From Anadara kagoshimensis (taxonomy: Eukaryota > Mollusca > Bivalvia > Arcoida > Arcidae): a stretch of DNA of 64,000 bases. The notes beneath the pieces were generated by a model. The model worked only from the letters and a program-made list of their open reading frames with translations. It did not search any database and was not told where the DNA came from. How positions within the stretch are numbered: the first letter of the stretch is position 1; each line of letters begins with the position of its first letter. The position numbers and the translations under genes are program-made. Of the stretch, positions 21,251 to 33,165 are shown in pieces. Location: the NCBI GenBank assembly GCA_021292105.1, contig CM037874.1, positions 41,078,309 through 41,142,308 of the forward strand. The letters run 5' to 3'.

Positions 21251-21729
21251 TCAAATGTTTCATAGAACGAAACATATATTGCAGCAGTACTTAGACCGTA
21301 CAACCTTACATTGTAATATTATTTTTTTTTAAAGTCCTCATTTCAATTTTACTTTGATGCAGTTAATACAATACGAGTCTTTATAGGCTGGGATATAGTT
21401 TTAAATCTTAGGAGTTGACCTCAAACCATGCTTCCTCTGTGGCAGTTCAATGTTCCCCTTAATTTGAAATAGGTGATAATCAATGGACCAGATCTCAACA
21501 TCGTATCTCAGTGCACGCTCTGTAGAGTTAAAAATGTAGGCCACTTGTGGCTGCTACAAAGAACGCTTACAACCAAAAAGCGATTGAAACAGACTTAGAA
21601 TTGAATAGTGTGTGATTGATTTGTTTAAATTTGCATGTTACGTGCAATCCTTGCACGTGTCCACAGGAACAATACGCCTTGACTCAAAGTCCCTCTTTTA
21701 CTTTTAAATAACTACGCTAAACTTTCCCT

Positions 21730-21990
21730 TAGATGTATGTAAGCCCAAGTGGTAGAGATTCAGCAGTGAAATAAAATTTTACGCCAATCAATATCCTTTC
21801 ACTTATTTATCAAGACGGACAGTTCTGTGATGGTGGAGGAAACTGGAGTGTCCGAGTAAAACCATCTACCTTTGACAAGTAAACTGACGAAATTCCTCAC
21901 AGTGCAATCTGTCCCAAGTGGGATTCGAACCTATGTGTTTTGATCTGTAAGCACACATTAAGCCACTCGGTCACCTAGACCTCGGCAAGA
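21730..21990 (-). mobile_element. tRNA-derived SINE, second family
   Basis: On the minus strand the head reads GGTCTAGGTGACCGAGTGG with a B box AGGTTCGAATCCC, a Leu/Ser-type tRNA-like pair. A body follows with ACTCGGACACTCCAGTTTCC and a tail AAGTGAAAGGATATTGATTGG. The copies at 62175-62380 and, more diverged, 28870-29070 share the body pattern (a vertebral TTTCCTC-like block and a GGACGTAAA-type tail). Confidence 0.8.
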
Positions 21991-22349
21991 CTAAAAGTAT
22001 GGGAAATATTACAAAACAATAAATCGCAATCAGTTTAAGCAGCAATAAAGGTTCTGTATTATATAAAACTTGTTTAGAGTACAGGTCTCTCAAAGTATAA
22101 CACTGCGCTTACGAAAAGGAGCCGAGACTCGGCTGTGGACAGGAAGTGGCCAAAAAGCTATCCATCTCTTGACCCCTTGGCAACTGGAGATGCCCACAGC
22201 TCGGCAACTTATTCGGCCCCTTGGCACTCCCAATAATCTCTCCCTTACTAACTCCACATGTATAGTTAGATAATTTCACGATTTTCTCTCTAAAAATGGC
22301 GATATACGTGGGAATACAGGCATGTTTAATGAACCGTTGTTTTCTACGC

Positions 22350-22530
22350 AACAAGGCCGGCAGAGAAGCCGAGTGGTCGAGCGGTCAAAAAGTTGCCGAG
22401 CTATGGACAGCAGCTGCTGAAAAGGTGCCGAACTGTGTGGGCTGCTGAAAAGGTACCAAGTTATAGATAACGAACGGCAAACGTGAACTGACGGTTCGGC
22501 CCTAATTCGGCACTAGAGTGTTAAACGTTT
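22350..22530 (+). mobile_element. partial tRNA-like SINE head
   Basis: GAAGCCGAGTGGTCGAGCGG is a type II tRNA A-box block. No proper B box follows; instead GCCGA/GGTGCCGA blocks recur, related to sequence at 22110-22240. Probably a rearranged SINE. Confidence 0.45.
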
Positions 22531-22592
22531 GACAGGCCTGTACTGAAGATTGTTTTTTTTACATATATATGAAACCTTGTTTCTTTTTAAGG

Positions 22593-22735
22593 ATTACAGA
22601 AAATTGTTGGTGTGTCAAGATAGCTGAAAATTGTTGGTCCGTAACGGATAATAAAACTAGTGGTGCGTCACGGATAGCTAAAATTTGGTGGTGCATCACA
22701 GATAGCTAAAAATGGTTAATACGCCACGAAGTGTC
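22593..22735 (+). repeat. ~37 bp tandem repeat, four units
   Basis: Degenerate units around GATAGCTAAAANTTGTTGGT and GCGTCACG repeat four times. No gene is seen here. Confidence 0.65.
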
Positions 22736-23414
22736 CCTACTGAACAAACTTCTTGACATACCGTCGCTGAAGTGTCATTAAACAATTCACATTGTCTAAA
22801 CATATTGCCGTCTAGTCAACTGGAAGAGGAAACACACGGCGACTTATCCCGGAAATTCCCGAGTAGTTATATCCCGCAAATGTTGTCGTTAAAGGGCGGT
22901 AATTTCTGTCACACAACAGTTTTAGCTAATGGCGGGGGAGGGGTTGTAGAAGGTTTGGAACAAGCTACAAATAGTAGTAATTGGTAAAATTGTAAATAAT
23001 ACAATTGGTCAGCTGTATTAATTGGGGAATGCCACAAGATCGGGACATAATGTTCACTGCTGGAGAAATCTCTAGATATTGCATTTAAACAAGGGCATTA
23101 ATGATATAATATATGACTGATGGACCAACCAATCATATTACTTTACCAGTGACACAGATGTAAACGTTTGGTATTTTTAAAACCTGGCGACAGCTGTGTG
23201 CAGAAGTTTAATTAAAGTTCAACATTAATTAATCTGAAATTAAAACATCATTTAGTGTTGTGCTAATGAAGGTTAATTAATAAATGAGTTTAAATTTGTT
23301 TTTGTGCAATATTAGATCCTGGTATTTTAATTTGTGTGTTTATTTTATTTTTTATATAGTTAATGTTGTTTTTATTATGTAATAATATGTAATTTAAACA
23401 ACTGAGTCGGTATC

Positions 23415-23680
23415 TATGCTGGTGGGTGATATCACAAACCCAGATGGTAATACTTGTGTATTATTTTCAGAAATATACTATTGTCTAAATCTGCTAGTAA
23501 TAATGTAATATTTCCCAAAAACTAAGGTGTAATCTCTCATGCAAAGTATCCCCTTATCTAATTTTTTTGGGGGTATCTTTCCAACATCATGAAAAAATTT
23601 GGTTTCACAATTTTGGTCAAAGCACTACTGATGATTATTCCAAAACGGCAGTCTAGTGCTGTAAAATTAAAATTGGTATA
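23415..23680 (+). repeat. repeat family B, best-preserved copy
   Basis: The blocks in order are GGTGATATCACAAACCCAGA, CTAAGGTGTAATCTCTCATG, CAAAGTATCCCCTTATCTAA, TTTTGGTCAAAGCACTACTG and AACGGCAGTCTAGTGCTG. It is about 260 bases with no terminal inverted repeat recognised. Confidence 0.7.
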
Positions 23681-24084
23681 ATATGTAAATATATTCCTGC
23701 AATGATTTATACATTGTTGCACTTATTTTCAGATTCATGTATGCAAGTGTACTTTTAAGGCGTTTCTGAAACTCTTACAGAATACCAACCCTCACCTCAA
23801 TGGTAAAAGTTTACTACAGCAAACTCGAACGCCAGGACACACTAGAGCATATCAACATGATTAACGCATTTAGGCTACAACTCACTCGGGCACGACATCA
23901 CACTTGAATACCGCAGTAATTTAAACGCAATATGCAGCACATTCGGACGCCACATTTTACTTGTGCACTACAGGTCTACTCTCATACTTCGAATACACAC
24001 ATACTCGGACACTACAGCAAATCTGAGTAACAGCTCAGCTAGTCATCACAGTTTAGACGGACATTAGAGAAAACGTGGTCACAA

Positions 24085-25480
24085 CTATCCAGGATTCCAC
24101 AGTACATTCGGGCACCACATCAAACCCGAGGCACGTGCACAACTCGCTAGCACTCCATAATGCACGCAGCACCACAGTATAAACACATAATCCACAGTAC
24201 TATCGCACACCACATTAAACCTGGGACACGTACACAGCTCAGTAGGGCACCACAATACACTAAAAAACCACAGTATAAACACATAATCCACAGTAAACTC
24301 GGACACCACACCAAACCCGGGACACGTACACACCTCAGTAGGGCACCACAATACACTAAAAAAACCACAGTATAAACACATAATCCACAGTACACTCGGA
24401 CACAACACCAAACCTGGGTTACGTACATACCTCAGTAGGGCACCACAATGAACTAAAAAACCACAGTAGAAACACATAATCCACAGTACACTCGGACACA
24501 ACACCAAACCTGGGATACGTACATACCTCAGTAGGGCACCACAATAAACTAAAAACCACAGTATAAACACATAATCCACAGTACACTCGGACACAACACC
24601 AAACCTGGGTTACGTACATACCTCAGTAGGGCACCACAATAAACTAAAAAACCGCAGTATAAACAGATAATCCACAGTACACTCGGACACAACACCAAAC
24701 CTGGGACACGTACATACCTCATTAGGGCACCACAATACACTCAAAAACCCCAGTATAAACACATAATCCACAGTACACTCGGACACCACATCAAACCTGG
24801 GACACGTACACAGCTCAGTAAGGCACCACAATACACAAAAAAAACCTAGTATAAACACATAATCCACAGTACACTCGGACACAACACCAAACCTGGGACA
24901 CGTACACAGCTCAGTAAGGCACCACAATACACTCAAAAACCCCAGTATAAACACATAATCCACAGTACACTCGGACACCACATCAAACCTGGGTTACGTA
25001 CATACCTCAGTAGGGCACCACAATACACTCAAAAACCCCAGTATAAACACATAATCCACAGTACACTCGGACACCACATCAAACCTGGGACACGTACACA
25101 GCTCAGTAAGGCACCACAATACACAAAAACCAGTATAAACACATAATCCACAGTACACTCGGACACCACATCAAACCTGGGACACGTACACAGCTCAGTA
25201 AGGCACCACAATACACAAAAAACCAGTATAAACACATAATCCACAGTACACTCGGACACCACATCAAACCTGGCGCACGTACATACCTCAGTGGGGCACC
25301 ACAATACACCCAAAAACCCCAGTATAAACACATAATCCACAGTACACTAGGACACCACACCAAACCTGGGACACGTACACACCTCAGTAGGGCACCACAA
25401 TAAACTAAAAAAACCAGTATAAACACATAATCCACAGTACACTAGGACACCACACCAAACCTGGGACACATAAACACCTC
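24085..25480. repeat. ~95 bp minisatellite, about 14 units
   Basis: Units carry AAACACATAATCCACAGTAC, ACTCGGACACCACATCAAAC, CTGGGACACGTACACAGCTC and AGGCACCACAATACAC. Spacing between units is 91-98 bases. Several units are close to 96, a multiple of three, so long repeated minus-strand frames appear (motif VDYVFIL, LWCPTEVCTCP). The changes of unit length break those frames, and I treat them as by-products. The array edges (23760-24085 and 25480-25680) are more diverged. Confidence 0.9.
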
Positions 25481-26080
25481 ACTAGGACACAACAATATAC
25501 CCACATATAACAGTATAAACTCAGAATAGACATCATGCTCGAAAACTAAAGCACAAACGTGGGCCATTATCTAGGTCAGACACCAAGCAGTATACCCGTA
25601 TAAGAAACTTTGGCCAAACGTATAACAACTAACTAGAACGCCAAAACATACACAGGTACCATAGCAAAATCAGACGGATTTAAATCGTGTTTCCATTTAT
25701 CATTTAGCGTTATAATAATATAAACATTGTTCATCTTGCCAGAGTTTCGTATTTCATTTCTTGCAACGTGTCCCGATTTTTTTTACCAATGCCTATTGTC
25801 AACTAAAAGCTTAAAATTGGCTACAAATGTCTACAAACCATTTTAAAGGATTCATGCATAGAATAAAAAATTCAATATTACCTTATATAAACACAATACA
25901 CAGATCAGCAAGCAGATCAGAATTCAACAACACTTAATAACGAGTTGATAACTAAAATCTAAAACTATAATAAACACTTAGAGGGATATCCGCCTCATAA
26001 ATTATCTCTCATTCTCATTTTAAAACGATTTCCGTCTTATATACTAGAAAATCATAAACATTATATATAATATAATATAT

Positions 26081-26086
<6 letters not shown>

Positions 26087-26119
<33 letters not shown>
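26087..26119. repeat. (GT)n microsatellite
   Basis: Uninterrupted GT dinucleotides after an AT-rich stretch. Confidence 0.95.
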
Positions 26120-26121
<2 letters not shown>

Positions 26122-26244
26122 ACTCAACCAAATAGGGATAATGAATATTATGGTCAAAAGAGCAAGAGTCTAAAAGTTTTAATAAAAAGGCCGGTAGTCT
26201 TAAACTCCACCCACAAAGTATTGATTGACAGGTTTTTAAATACA

Positions 26245-26245
<1 letters not shown>

Positions 26246-26276
<31 letters not shown>

Positions 26277-26465
26277 TGGTGTAGAGGGTTTGTCTAATCG
26301 TTTGCCTAAAGTCGGAGTTCGAATCCCTGTCTGGTCTGACCAAGATTTTAAAAGGGGTAGTGATTGTTATGAATGGAAGTATAAGGTCCTTAGGTCCTTA
26401 GAAAAAACCCTTAATACGAGGTCCAACATGGCCTGTGACGCTCAACTGGCGATCAATTAATTTCA
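26246..26465 (+). mobile_element. CT run plus diverged tRNA-derived SINE
   Basis: A CT run, as at 19566, is followed by a decayed head with B-box-like GGAGTTCGAATCCCTG and AAAAGGGGTAGTGATTGTTA, matching the 19621 SINE body. The copy then loses similarity. The CT-run-then-SINE arrangement recurs. Confidence 0.7.
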
Positions 26466-26809
26466 TTAATAGGCAAGAAGTTGTTATGTGAAATGGCAAA
26501 GTTTGTCATGGGAACATGCCAAATACAGTTTCAAAGAAGATTTTCAAAGGAGCGATTAAAGTTTTAGTCTTAATTGCATAATTCATGGAAATTGGGTCAA
26601 TGAAAAATTTCTCGTAATATCGCGTTACATAAGTATAATACCGCTATCTACATTCTATAATTCAAATTTCAAACAACATTGGTTGAAAATGAATGCAAAA
26701 TTATTACTTTTGCATTGTAACTATTTATAATAACGGCGGCGCGGCCATCTTGGATATTGAGCTGGCTTTCCTGGTACAAAGTTTAGTCTAATTGCTGACC
26801 TATGGACCT

Positions 26810-27544
26810 CATAGGCGTAGGAGCAGGGGGGCAGCTTGGGCCGCCCCCCCCCCCCCCCATGTCAGAGAAAGGGGGGCCAGGCCCCCGCAATATATTGTGT
26901 GAAATTTTGTATCATGCTAAAAAAATAGAAAAAAACCAAGAGCTTCAACAGAAAATGTCCATCTGGTAACCAATCAATTATCAATTTCATCATTATACTT
27001 GTAAAAGGGCGTCAAAATTTTCCGGGGTACCCCCATATCCAGTGGCGGATTCAGCGGGGGGGCATACCCCCCCTTTTGTCGCTAATAATACATATTGTTC
27101 AGCTCAGATTGCACCAGAATGCAGGATTTTGCGCCACTTTTTCAAAATTTACCGGGGAGCATGCCCCCGAACCCCCTAGAAGGTTCGAGCCTTTGGCTTT
27201 CACATTATACTCCCCCTTTCTAAAATTCTGGATCATCTCCAATGAGAGAGATTGATTATGGAACTTGTGTCATACGGTTATTTTATATAATCTTGCCTTG
27301 ATATCACAGTATTTTAACCTATCAAAACGATGCACAATACATTAAAAATGCGTCTAGACAGGACTTAGTTTGGAAAATTTTCCGGGGGAGGCCCCACCGG
27401 ACCCCCACCTATGCGAGGGGTTTAGCACCCCTCTCATACTCTCCCCGCCTCGTGCCTTAGGCACGAGGTCGTACCTGCGGCACGACATAGACAAAGCTTC
27501 GGTTTGCCCCCCCCCTCCCCCAATATTAAAAACCCTCCTACGCC
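26810..27544. mobile_element. hAT-like non-autonomous element with nested relatives
   Basis: Inverted termini ATAGGCGTAGGAG (left) and CTCCTACGCC (right) are flanked by TATGGACCT on both sides (26801-26809 and 27545-27553), which fits an 8 bp target duplication. The inside is unusually G/C-rich, with runs of C and G, and contains GTGGCGGATTCAGCGGGG at ~27043, the start of another element of the same type. No transposase is present. The plus-strand open frame at 27370-27609 is incidental. Confidence 0.65.
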
Positions 27545-27884
27545 TATGGACCTTCCTCACCAAAATTCGTTTCAATGGACCCAGTTGTTTAAAAAAAGAA
27601 GAGTTTTAAAGAATTTATCAATTATTATACCTTATTTGCATAATTTGTGAAAATGAAGCGAACATTTTAAATTTTTTTGTAAAAACCCCGTTATATTTTT
27701 AAAATACCTATCTACACATGTACCTACTTCCAATATTTTTTTTAACAAAATAGGTTGGAAAAAGAATGCACAATGACTACTTTTGCATTTTAACTATTTA
27801 TAGTAACGACGACCATCTTGGATATCGGCATGACTTAGGTCTTATTGACCTAGGGACCTTCCACATAAAGGTTTATTGGTCCGG

Positions 27885-28115
27885 TGGTTTCAGAAAAGAA
27901 GATTCAAGCTTACGCACGGACTCACTAACGCTTTACCATGCTATACCTCAGCTGGTTATAGCCAGTTGAGCTAAAACTTATACTATTTTGACACAGTAGG
28001 CAGGACACGCTAAGGAACACCCCCTGTACGTTGCTTTGAGCGCACTGGAATGTCTGGTGACGATATTATGTGAATGTTTTTCTTGACTTGGACGTAAAAC
28101 TTTATTAAATTAATG
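27885..28115 (+). mobile_element. diverged SINE, tail part
   Basis: CACGCTAAGGAACACCCCCT, TGAGCGCACTGGAATG, GTCTGGTGACGATATTATGT and TTGACTTGGACGTAAAACTT correspond in order to the tail half of the SINE at 19621. The head is poorly preserved. Confidence 0.65.
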
Positions 28116-28869
28116 AATCGACCATATAAATGTTAGTGTCTGGTCTGTGTCGCCCACGCTTGTTGGAGCTTTAGAAAAATGTCACGTTTATATTGCTTTT
28201 ATAAATATGAATCTAGGTCATTTCATACATTTTGATGTGCAGGTGAAATAATTATATTTAAAATGAGCTGCGCTTTGAGAAATTTTAACTACAGCGGCAT
28301 GCATTAAAATTCACACTTTCAAAGTTTAAGGGTATTTACCAGTTAAACAAATTCACAATAAACTTATTCTATTCTTATTCATATTGAATAAATAAAGTGA
28401 AACTGTATAAAAATACCACCGACGGGACCCTAGAACTATGAACTTTACTGACAGGTGGTCCTTGTGTTTGGTTGAAATATGAAGCCAAAGAAACTGCAAA
28501 ACAATGGCCTTAGCTCACTTTTCTCTTTATAAAGAGGCGGTTGCTATTTAAAGCAGGCTTTATATAGTTATAGATACAATTTATTCATGCAAAATTATAT
28601 GACGTCACGTTAATTACGTCACCGTATTCTTAGTTATATTAGGCGTTTTCATTTGATAAGGTTTAAAAGAAAGACCCGTCAACCAAGTACATGTATATAT
28701 TTCAGTTTTACCCTAGGAATAAGCCTTTTGTAAACGGGGTTTATTTTACCTAAACAATTCAGTGTGTGTACACTTCGCACGTCTTACAAAAATCTACATA
28801 TATAGTCGATAACTCATATTGTAGAATATTGCAAAATATTTATCATATAAGTTCTTTTCTTTCCAGCCT

Positions 28870-29070
28870 GTTATATTGCGGGGCCCCGGTGACCGAGTTA
28901 TCTAACTTGTGGTGTCTTCAAGTCTCATTAAGGTCCTAAGGGGAGACAATTTTGCCAGTTCGCTTGCGTTAGTAGAATGTTTCCTCTGGGCTCCTGTTGC
29001 CTCTAGAAATGACATCATTGCCTCAATATGAGTGACAGAATCTTTAATGGGGCATTAAACATAATTTTAT
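28870..29070 (+). mobile_element. decayed tRNA-derived SINE, second family
   Basis: The head is GGGGCCCCGGTGACCGAGTT. The B box is lost, the body contains TTTCCTCTGGGCTCCTGTTG, and the tail is TAATGGGGCATTAAACATAA. I judge this an old copy of the family at 21730. Confidence 0.6.
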
Positions 29071-29139
29071 ACAATCAAAAGAGATGAAAATATTATTGCA
29101 AAATTATCATCAAAATCTAATAATATATAGTAATGCGGA

Positions 29140-30015
29140 AATTGTCAAATGATGACAGACGGTATTCTAGGAAATAGAAATGGTTTGTTGACAAAATCAA
29201 ACCTTGAGATCAAATCACTGGCAAAATGCCAAGAACAACTTATTAATTTAAATACTTTTTATTTTCTGAAAATAATCATTTTTAATAAGATCAAATTCCA
29301 CACCTGCTTTGTCCAAACGGCTTGTATATTCCCTTTCAATCTGTTCAAACATAAATACTAATGTTTTTAAGGGGTGGTGGTTATAGCGTAAAACTGCTTT
29401 CCATGATTCTATGAAATGAACTCGTAACGGGGAAAATGTGAAATGACGACAGACGAAATTCTTGAAAAAAGGAATATATTGTTGACACAAACTAATCTTG
29501 AAATCAAATCACTGGCAAAATGCCAAAAACAAATTAATAACTCATATAATATATTATAGTTTTGAATTTCATATTCAATTTTGTAAAACTGCACTTGGTT
29601 CTGTGCAAACATTAAAAGCATCTCATCATCTTGGTGTGTTTTTTTTTAAATTTAATGCAGTTTATTTCTATACGTTTGTTCGCTTGCTATTTGCTCTCGC
29701 TTATTTCGCTGGGACAGTAAAATCGCGAAAGTATTTTGTTGCGAACCTTAGATAATACAGATTTTCTGATTTCTTTGGTGTATTAAAATAAATCACAAAA
29801 ATTTATATTAAAAAAATTTAAATTGTTTTTTGATTGTGACATCGCGAAAATTAATAGGCATGTAGCTGCTTTCTATTAAATACACTTGTAATGGGTAAAA
29901 TGTCAAATGGTGACAGATAACATTCTAGGAAAAGAGGATGTATTGTTGACACTATCTAATCTTGAAATCAAATCACTGGCAAAATGCCAAAAACAAATAA
30001 ATAACTTATACATAT
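29140..30015 (+). repeat. three frame-preserving ~110 bp repeats
   Basis: Copies at ~29140-29250, 29432-29550 and 29898-30015 translate without indels as MTDGILGNRNGLLTKSNLEI, MTTDEILEKRNILLTQTNLE and MVTDNILGKEDVLLTLSNLE. Each continues KSLAKCQ(K/E)Q. Similarity extends a little upstream (GTAAAATGTCAA). No splice donor follows and the peptides end at different points. This could be a repeated fragment of an old coding sequence, a tandem exon, or a repeat. Function unknown. Confidence 0.6.
29290..29446 (-). other. possible orphan exon or transposon coding fragment
   Basis: Between the first two repeats the minus strand reads ESWKAVLRYNHHPLKTLVFM and FEQIEREYTSRLDKAGVEFD in one open frame, after an acceptor-like TTCATTTCATAG and with a possible donor AAAGCAG/GTGTGG. 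The composition is protein-like (Trp, Cys-free, charged). No family is recognised and no partner exon was found. Confidence 0.3.
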
Positions 30016-30799
30016 GAATGTATTGTTTTAGTCTCATTTGCCCCATCAGTTTTTATGTACACGCGTTATCCATAAACGAAGTGCAGATACTGGTAGTTTT
30101 TATTTTTTATTTATTTTATTTGAAAATGTTTCCACTATCAATAAAATAAATTTAAAACACACTGACCTTACCAAGTTATATTTTTTAAATGATGAATGAA
30201 AACATAATTATTCAGTCCACCAGTAAAAAGAGAATTTTTAGGAAAACTTTTCGAAATTTGATAAAGTTTATACACGAATCAGGCTTCATTTCGAAGTTAA
30301 ATTAGAATATTTATTTTGATCGGGTGTGATCATCATGAATATCCGAATCAACTCTTATTAGGTTAAAGTTCTCCCGAATAAAAAGATACAGAGAGGTAAT
30401 TTTGACATATTTGTTGCTTTGTTAAAAACTTTAAAAAATTGTTCAATGTACTGAATTAAATTCATTTTTGGATAAATATTTTTTGTTGTTGTCCAGTTAG
30501 TTTAGTAGAATTTGTATTTAGTTTTGACATTTTTTAGAGTTATTTTGGAACGTACAGCTATATTCTTGAATTTTCCATATGCACTCCATTTGTAGATATA
30601 CAGGAGGAATGTTTATTACTATTATTATTTTGTTAGTTTGTGTTTAACTCCCCAGTCAATATTCTTCTTACATGTATATCAAGACAACCAGATATAAGAA
30701 AGCGAAAGGAACTGGAATTCATTGTGCCCTATGAACTAATAGAAAATACAAACCTTCGGCAAGCAAACATACAAACTTTCGATCTGTAGCGATTCGAAT

Positions 30800-31130
30800 A
30801 AAAATCAAACATACTAATCTATGTCTGAATCACACTTCAGAAGCAAAGTCAAAACTTTGAAACTGACAAATTAGGTTAACAGGTAAACTTCCACTAGGGA
30901 AGTGAAGCCGGATGCGACGGAAGGGTAAGCGCCTTATATTTAGCTAGCTACATTCGCCACTTATGTAATATAAACTGAGTGAAAGAACCATGGAATTGTT
31001 GGACTTTAGATATATCCAGGGCAATCGAGGACCCAGAGACATCAAACTTACCAACACTACAGTGATGAGGGCCCTGGTGAGCCTAGGCTTGCAATATCTC
31101 TGGGTCGGCAATTTATTTGTATGCAGCTTG
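30800..31130 (-). repeat. repeat family A, long minus-oriented copy
   Basis: Blocks in order: AAACATACTAATCTATGTCT, AGAAGCAAAG, CTAGGGAAGTGAAGCCGGAT, TTTAGCTAGCTACATTCGCC, ATATCCAGGGCAATCG, GAGACATCAAACTTACCAAC and GCCTAGGCTTGCAATATCTC. It is about 330 bases, with no coding capacity. Confidence 0.8.
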
Positions 31131-31784
31131 TTCAGTATATGTTATAATATCATTGTTTCTTATCATTATCTGAATCAGACTATCTATTAATTGAACATGT
31201 GTATAAAAGGTAAAATGTAAATGAAAAAACGTGTAATTACCATTATTAGCCATCGCAACCAAAGAAATGGCTTAATGCAAGTTAATGCCATAAAAGGCCA
31301 AACAATACAAGACAAAACAAAAGAAAACACCACAAAACAATACAAGACGAAACAAAAAAGACAAGGCATGGCAAAATACATATTATAAATCATTATGTGC
31401 AGAAGATATTACTGCTGTATCTATATTGCTAAACAAACACAATGCTATGGACTTGATTTATTACTAAGTAAGCCATACAAATCACTCTGTTTCATTTGTT
31501 AACATTTGTATATATTTGACCTTCGACTTAGTTCAAGGTCAAGACAACAATATATGATCTTATTGTTCTCAACAATAAATAAATATATTTGCACGAATCT
31601 CCATTAACAACCAGTAGGTTGCCACAAGTCAAATACAAATGAAATAATTTCTTATTATGTTTCAAAATTCTATTAAAAAGTCCATATTTGCTTTCAATTT
31701 AACCCAATTCGGCATATTGCAAGTAAAGGTTTATAAAATCTAAAATTTAAATTGTTGATAATTACATGTTGTACAAGTATTAAT

Positions 31785-32935
31785 TTAACAGTACTAGACG
31801 GTCGTAACGGAATACCATTCTTCATCAGCAGTTCTTTGACCAAAACGTGAATCCAATTTTTTCTCCAAAGGGTTGAAACAATGGTGCCTGGTCAACTCGT
31901 TCTAATTCGAACTCGTTCCAGTTGATTTTTGCCAACTCATTCAACCTTTTTATCCAGAGTTTTTACACCTCAGATATGATTTCCAAATCGTTCCAACTTT
32001 TTTTTACCAACTTGAGTGTGAAAACGTTTCAAATGATTTACCTTATTAATTCCTATAATATTATAGACAATTTCTCTTCTTTTTAAAATAATAATTTTTG
32101 GTTATGTAACAGAAAAAATGAAGCCATTTTATGCTCAAAGTAATTTCCCTGATCATTCTTATTGGTTCATTATTCTTCTCGGCTGTCATTTTGAGTGTCT
32201 TTAAAAAGACGGTGCGTTTAATCTTTTTATGAATACTTTCTGTGTTTATAAACCATTATCAATTTTTTTTTCAAGCATCTTGTCGCCCGGGTGGCAAAAG
32301 CTGAAAAAACATACTTTTTAATCGCATTCCATTGTTTTTTAACCATTTGTGAAACTAAACTTTCTTTTATTTCTTTCCTAAATATGTAAATAAATAAACA
32401 AATTAACAAACAAAAAGATGAATAATAAATAATACAAGAATATCATTTATCATGATCAAAATATTGATATTCTTGTTATTAATCATGCATTATCCAGTTA
32501 TCAGAATTGGTATAATAATTTGAAATAAAGGAAAATTATCCGTTTAAATACAATCTGTAATATCCCAGATGGAACAAATAAGATCTAACATAAAAAATCT
32601 TTAAGTAATAATCATAAATACACATACCACAAACTTGATTAAAATCATAAAATGCGAAACTTTATTGAGAAATTTAGTACGAGGAGGTATTTGGAACAAG
32701 TTGGTAAAAAAAGTTGGAACGAGTTGGTATCTCAGTTGGAACGAGTTGGTAATAAAAAGTGGAACGAGTTGGCAGAAGTTAGTTGAAACGAGTTGGAATT
32801 GAAACGAATTCACTAGTATTCGAAACAATATCTAAAGGCCCAACTATGTTTAAGGAAATGAAGCTAGCTAAGGAAATACTTTGAATGAGGGAGTATACTC
32901 TAGTTTTTATAAGGATTTTCAGATATCTATGATGT
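31785..32935 (-). repeat. repeat family B copy split by a hAT-like insertion
   Basis: B sequence in minus orientation (TAGACGGTCGTAACGGAATA, TTCATCAGCAGTTCTTTGAC) runs to 31882 and resumes at 32830 (AGCTAAGGAAATACTTTGAA, TGAGGGAGTATACTCTAG). The two parts fit the uninterrupted copy at 15240-15485. Confidence 0.7.
31883..32821. mobile_element. hAT-like element with 8 bp target duplication
   Basis: GAAACAAT occurs at 31875-31882 and 32822-32829 and brackets 939 bases. The ends are imperfect inverted repeats: left GGTGCCTGGTCAACTCGTTC against the complement of the right end GAATACTAGTGAATTCGTTT. They continue as repeated AACTCGTTCCA / TGGAACGAGTTGG motifs for over 100 bases on each side. An 8 bp duplication is the hallmark of hAT transposition. 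No transposase is present; the minus frame at 32227-32409 is short and unrecognised. Confidence 0.75.
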
Positions 32936-32939
32936 TTGA

Positions 32940-33165
32940 TGTCTCTGTATCCAAAATTATAATGGATATAAATGTCTTTCCATAGTTGCATGTTCAGTTT
33001 ATCCTCAATTTTATTTTCACGGCTGGTGGGTGTAGAAATCCGACACTTCCAGAGCACCTGGCTTGACTTCCCCGATAGTAGTTCACGCGTTTAACCAATG
33101 TGTTAGTTTTCAAAGCTTTTACTTTGCATTTGGGACTGTGATTTGAACATGGGCCTGTGTGTTTG
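32940..33165 (+). repeat. repeat family A copy
   Basis: TGATGTCTCTGTATCCAAAA, GGCTGGTGGGTGTAG, CCAGAGCACCTGGCTTGACT and GGGACTGTGATTTGAACATG appear in family order. Confidence 0.65.

Noticed and set aside
24085..25480. multi-copy Cys/Tyr-rich protein gene on the minus strand
   Set aside because: The frames come from a ~95 bp satellite, change with unit length and have no start or splice context.
27370..27609. Pro-rich coding region
   Set aside because: It lies wholly inside a GC-rich non-autonomous hAT-like element.
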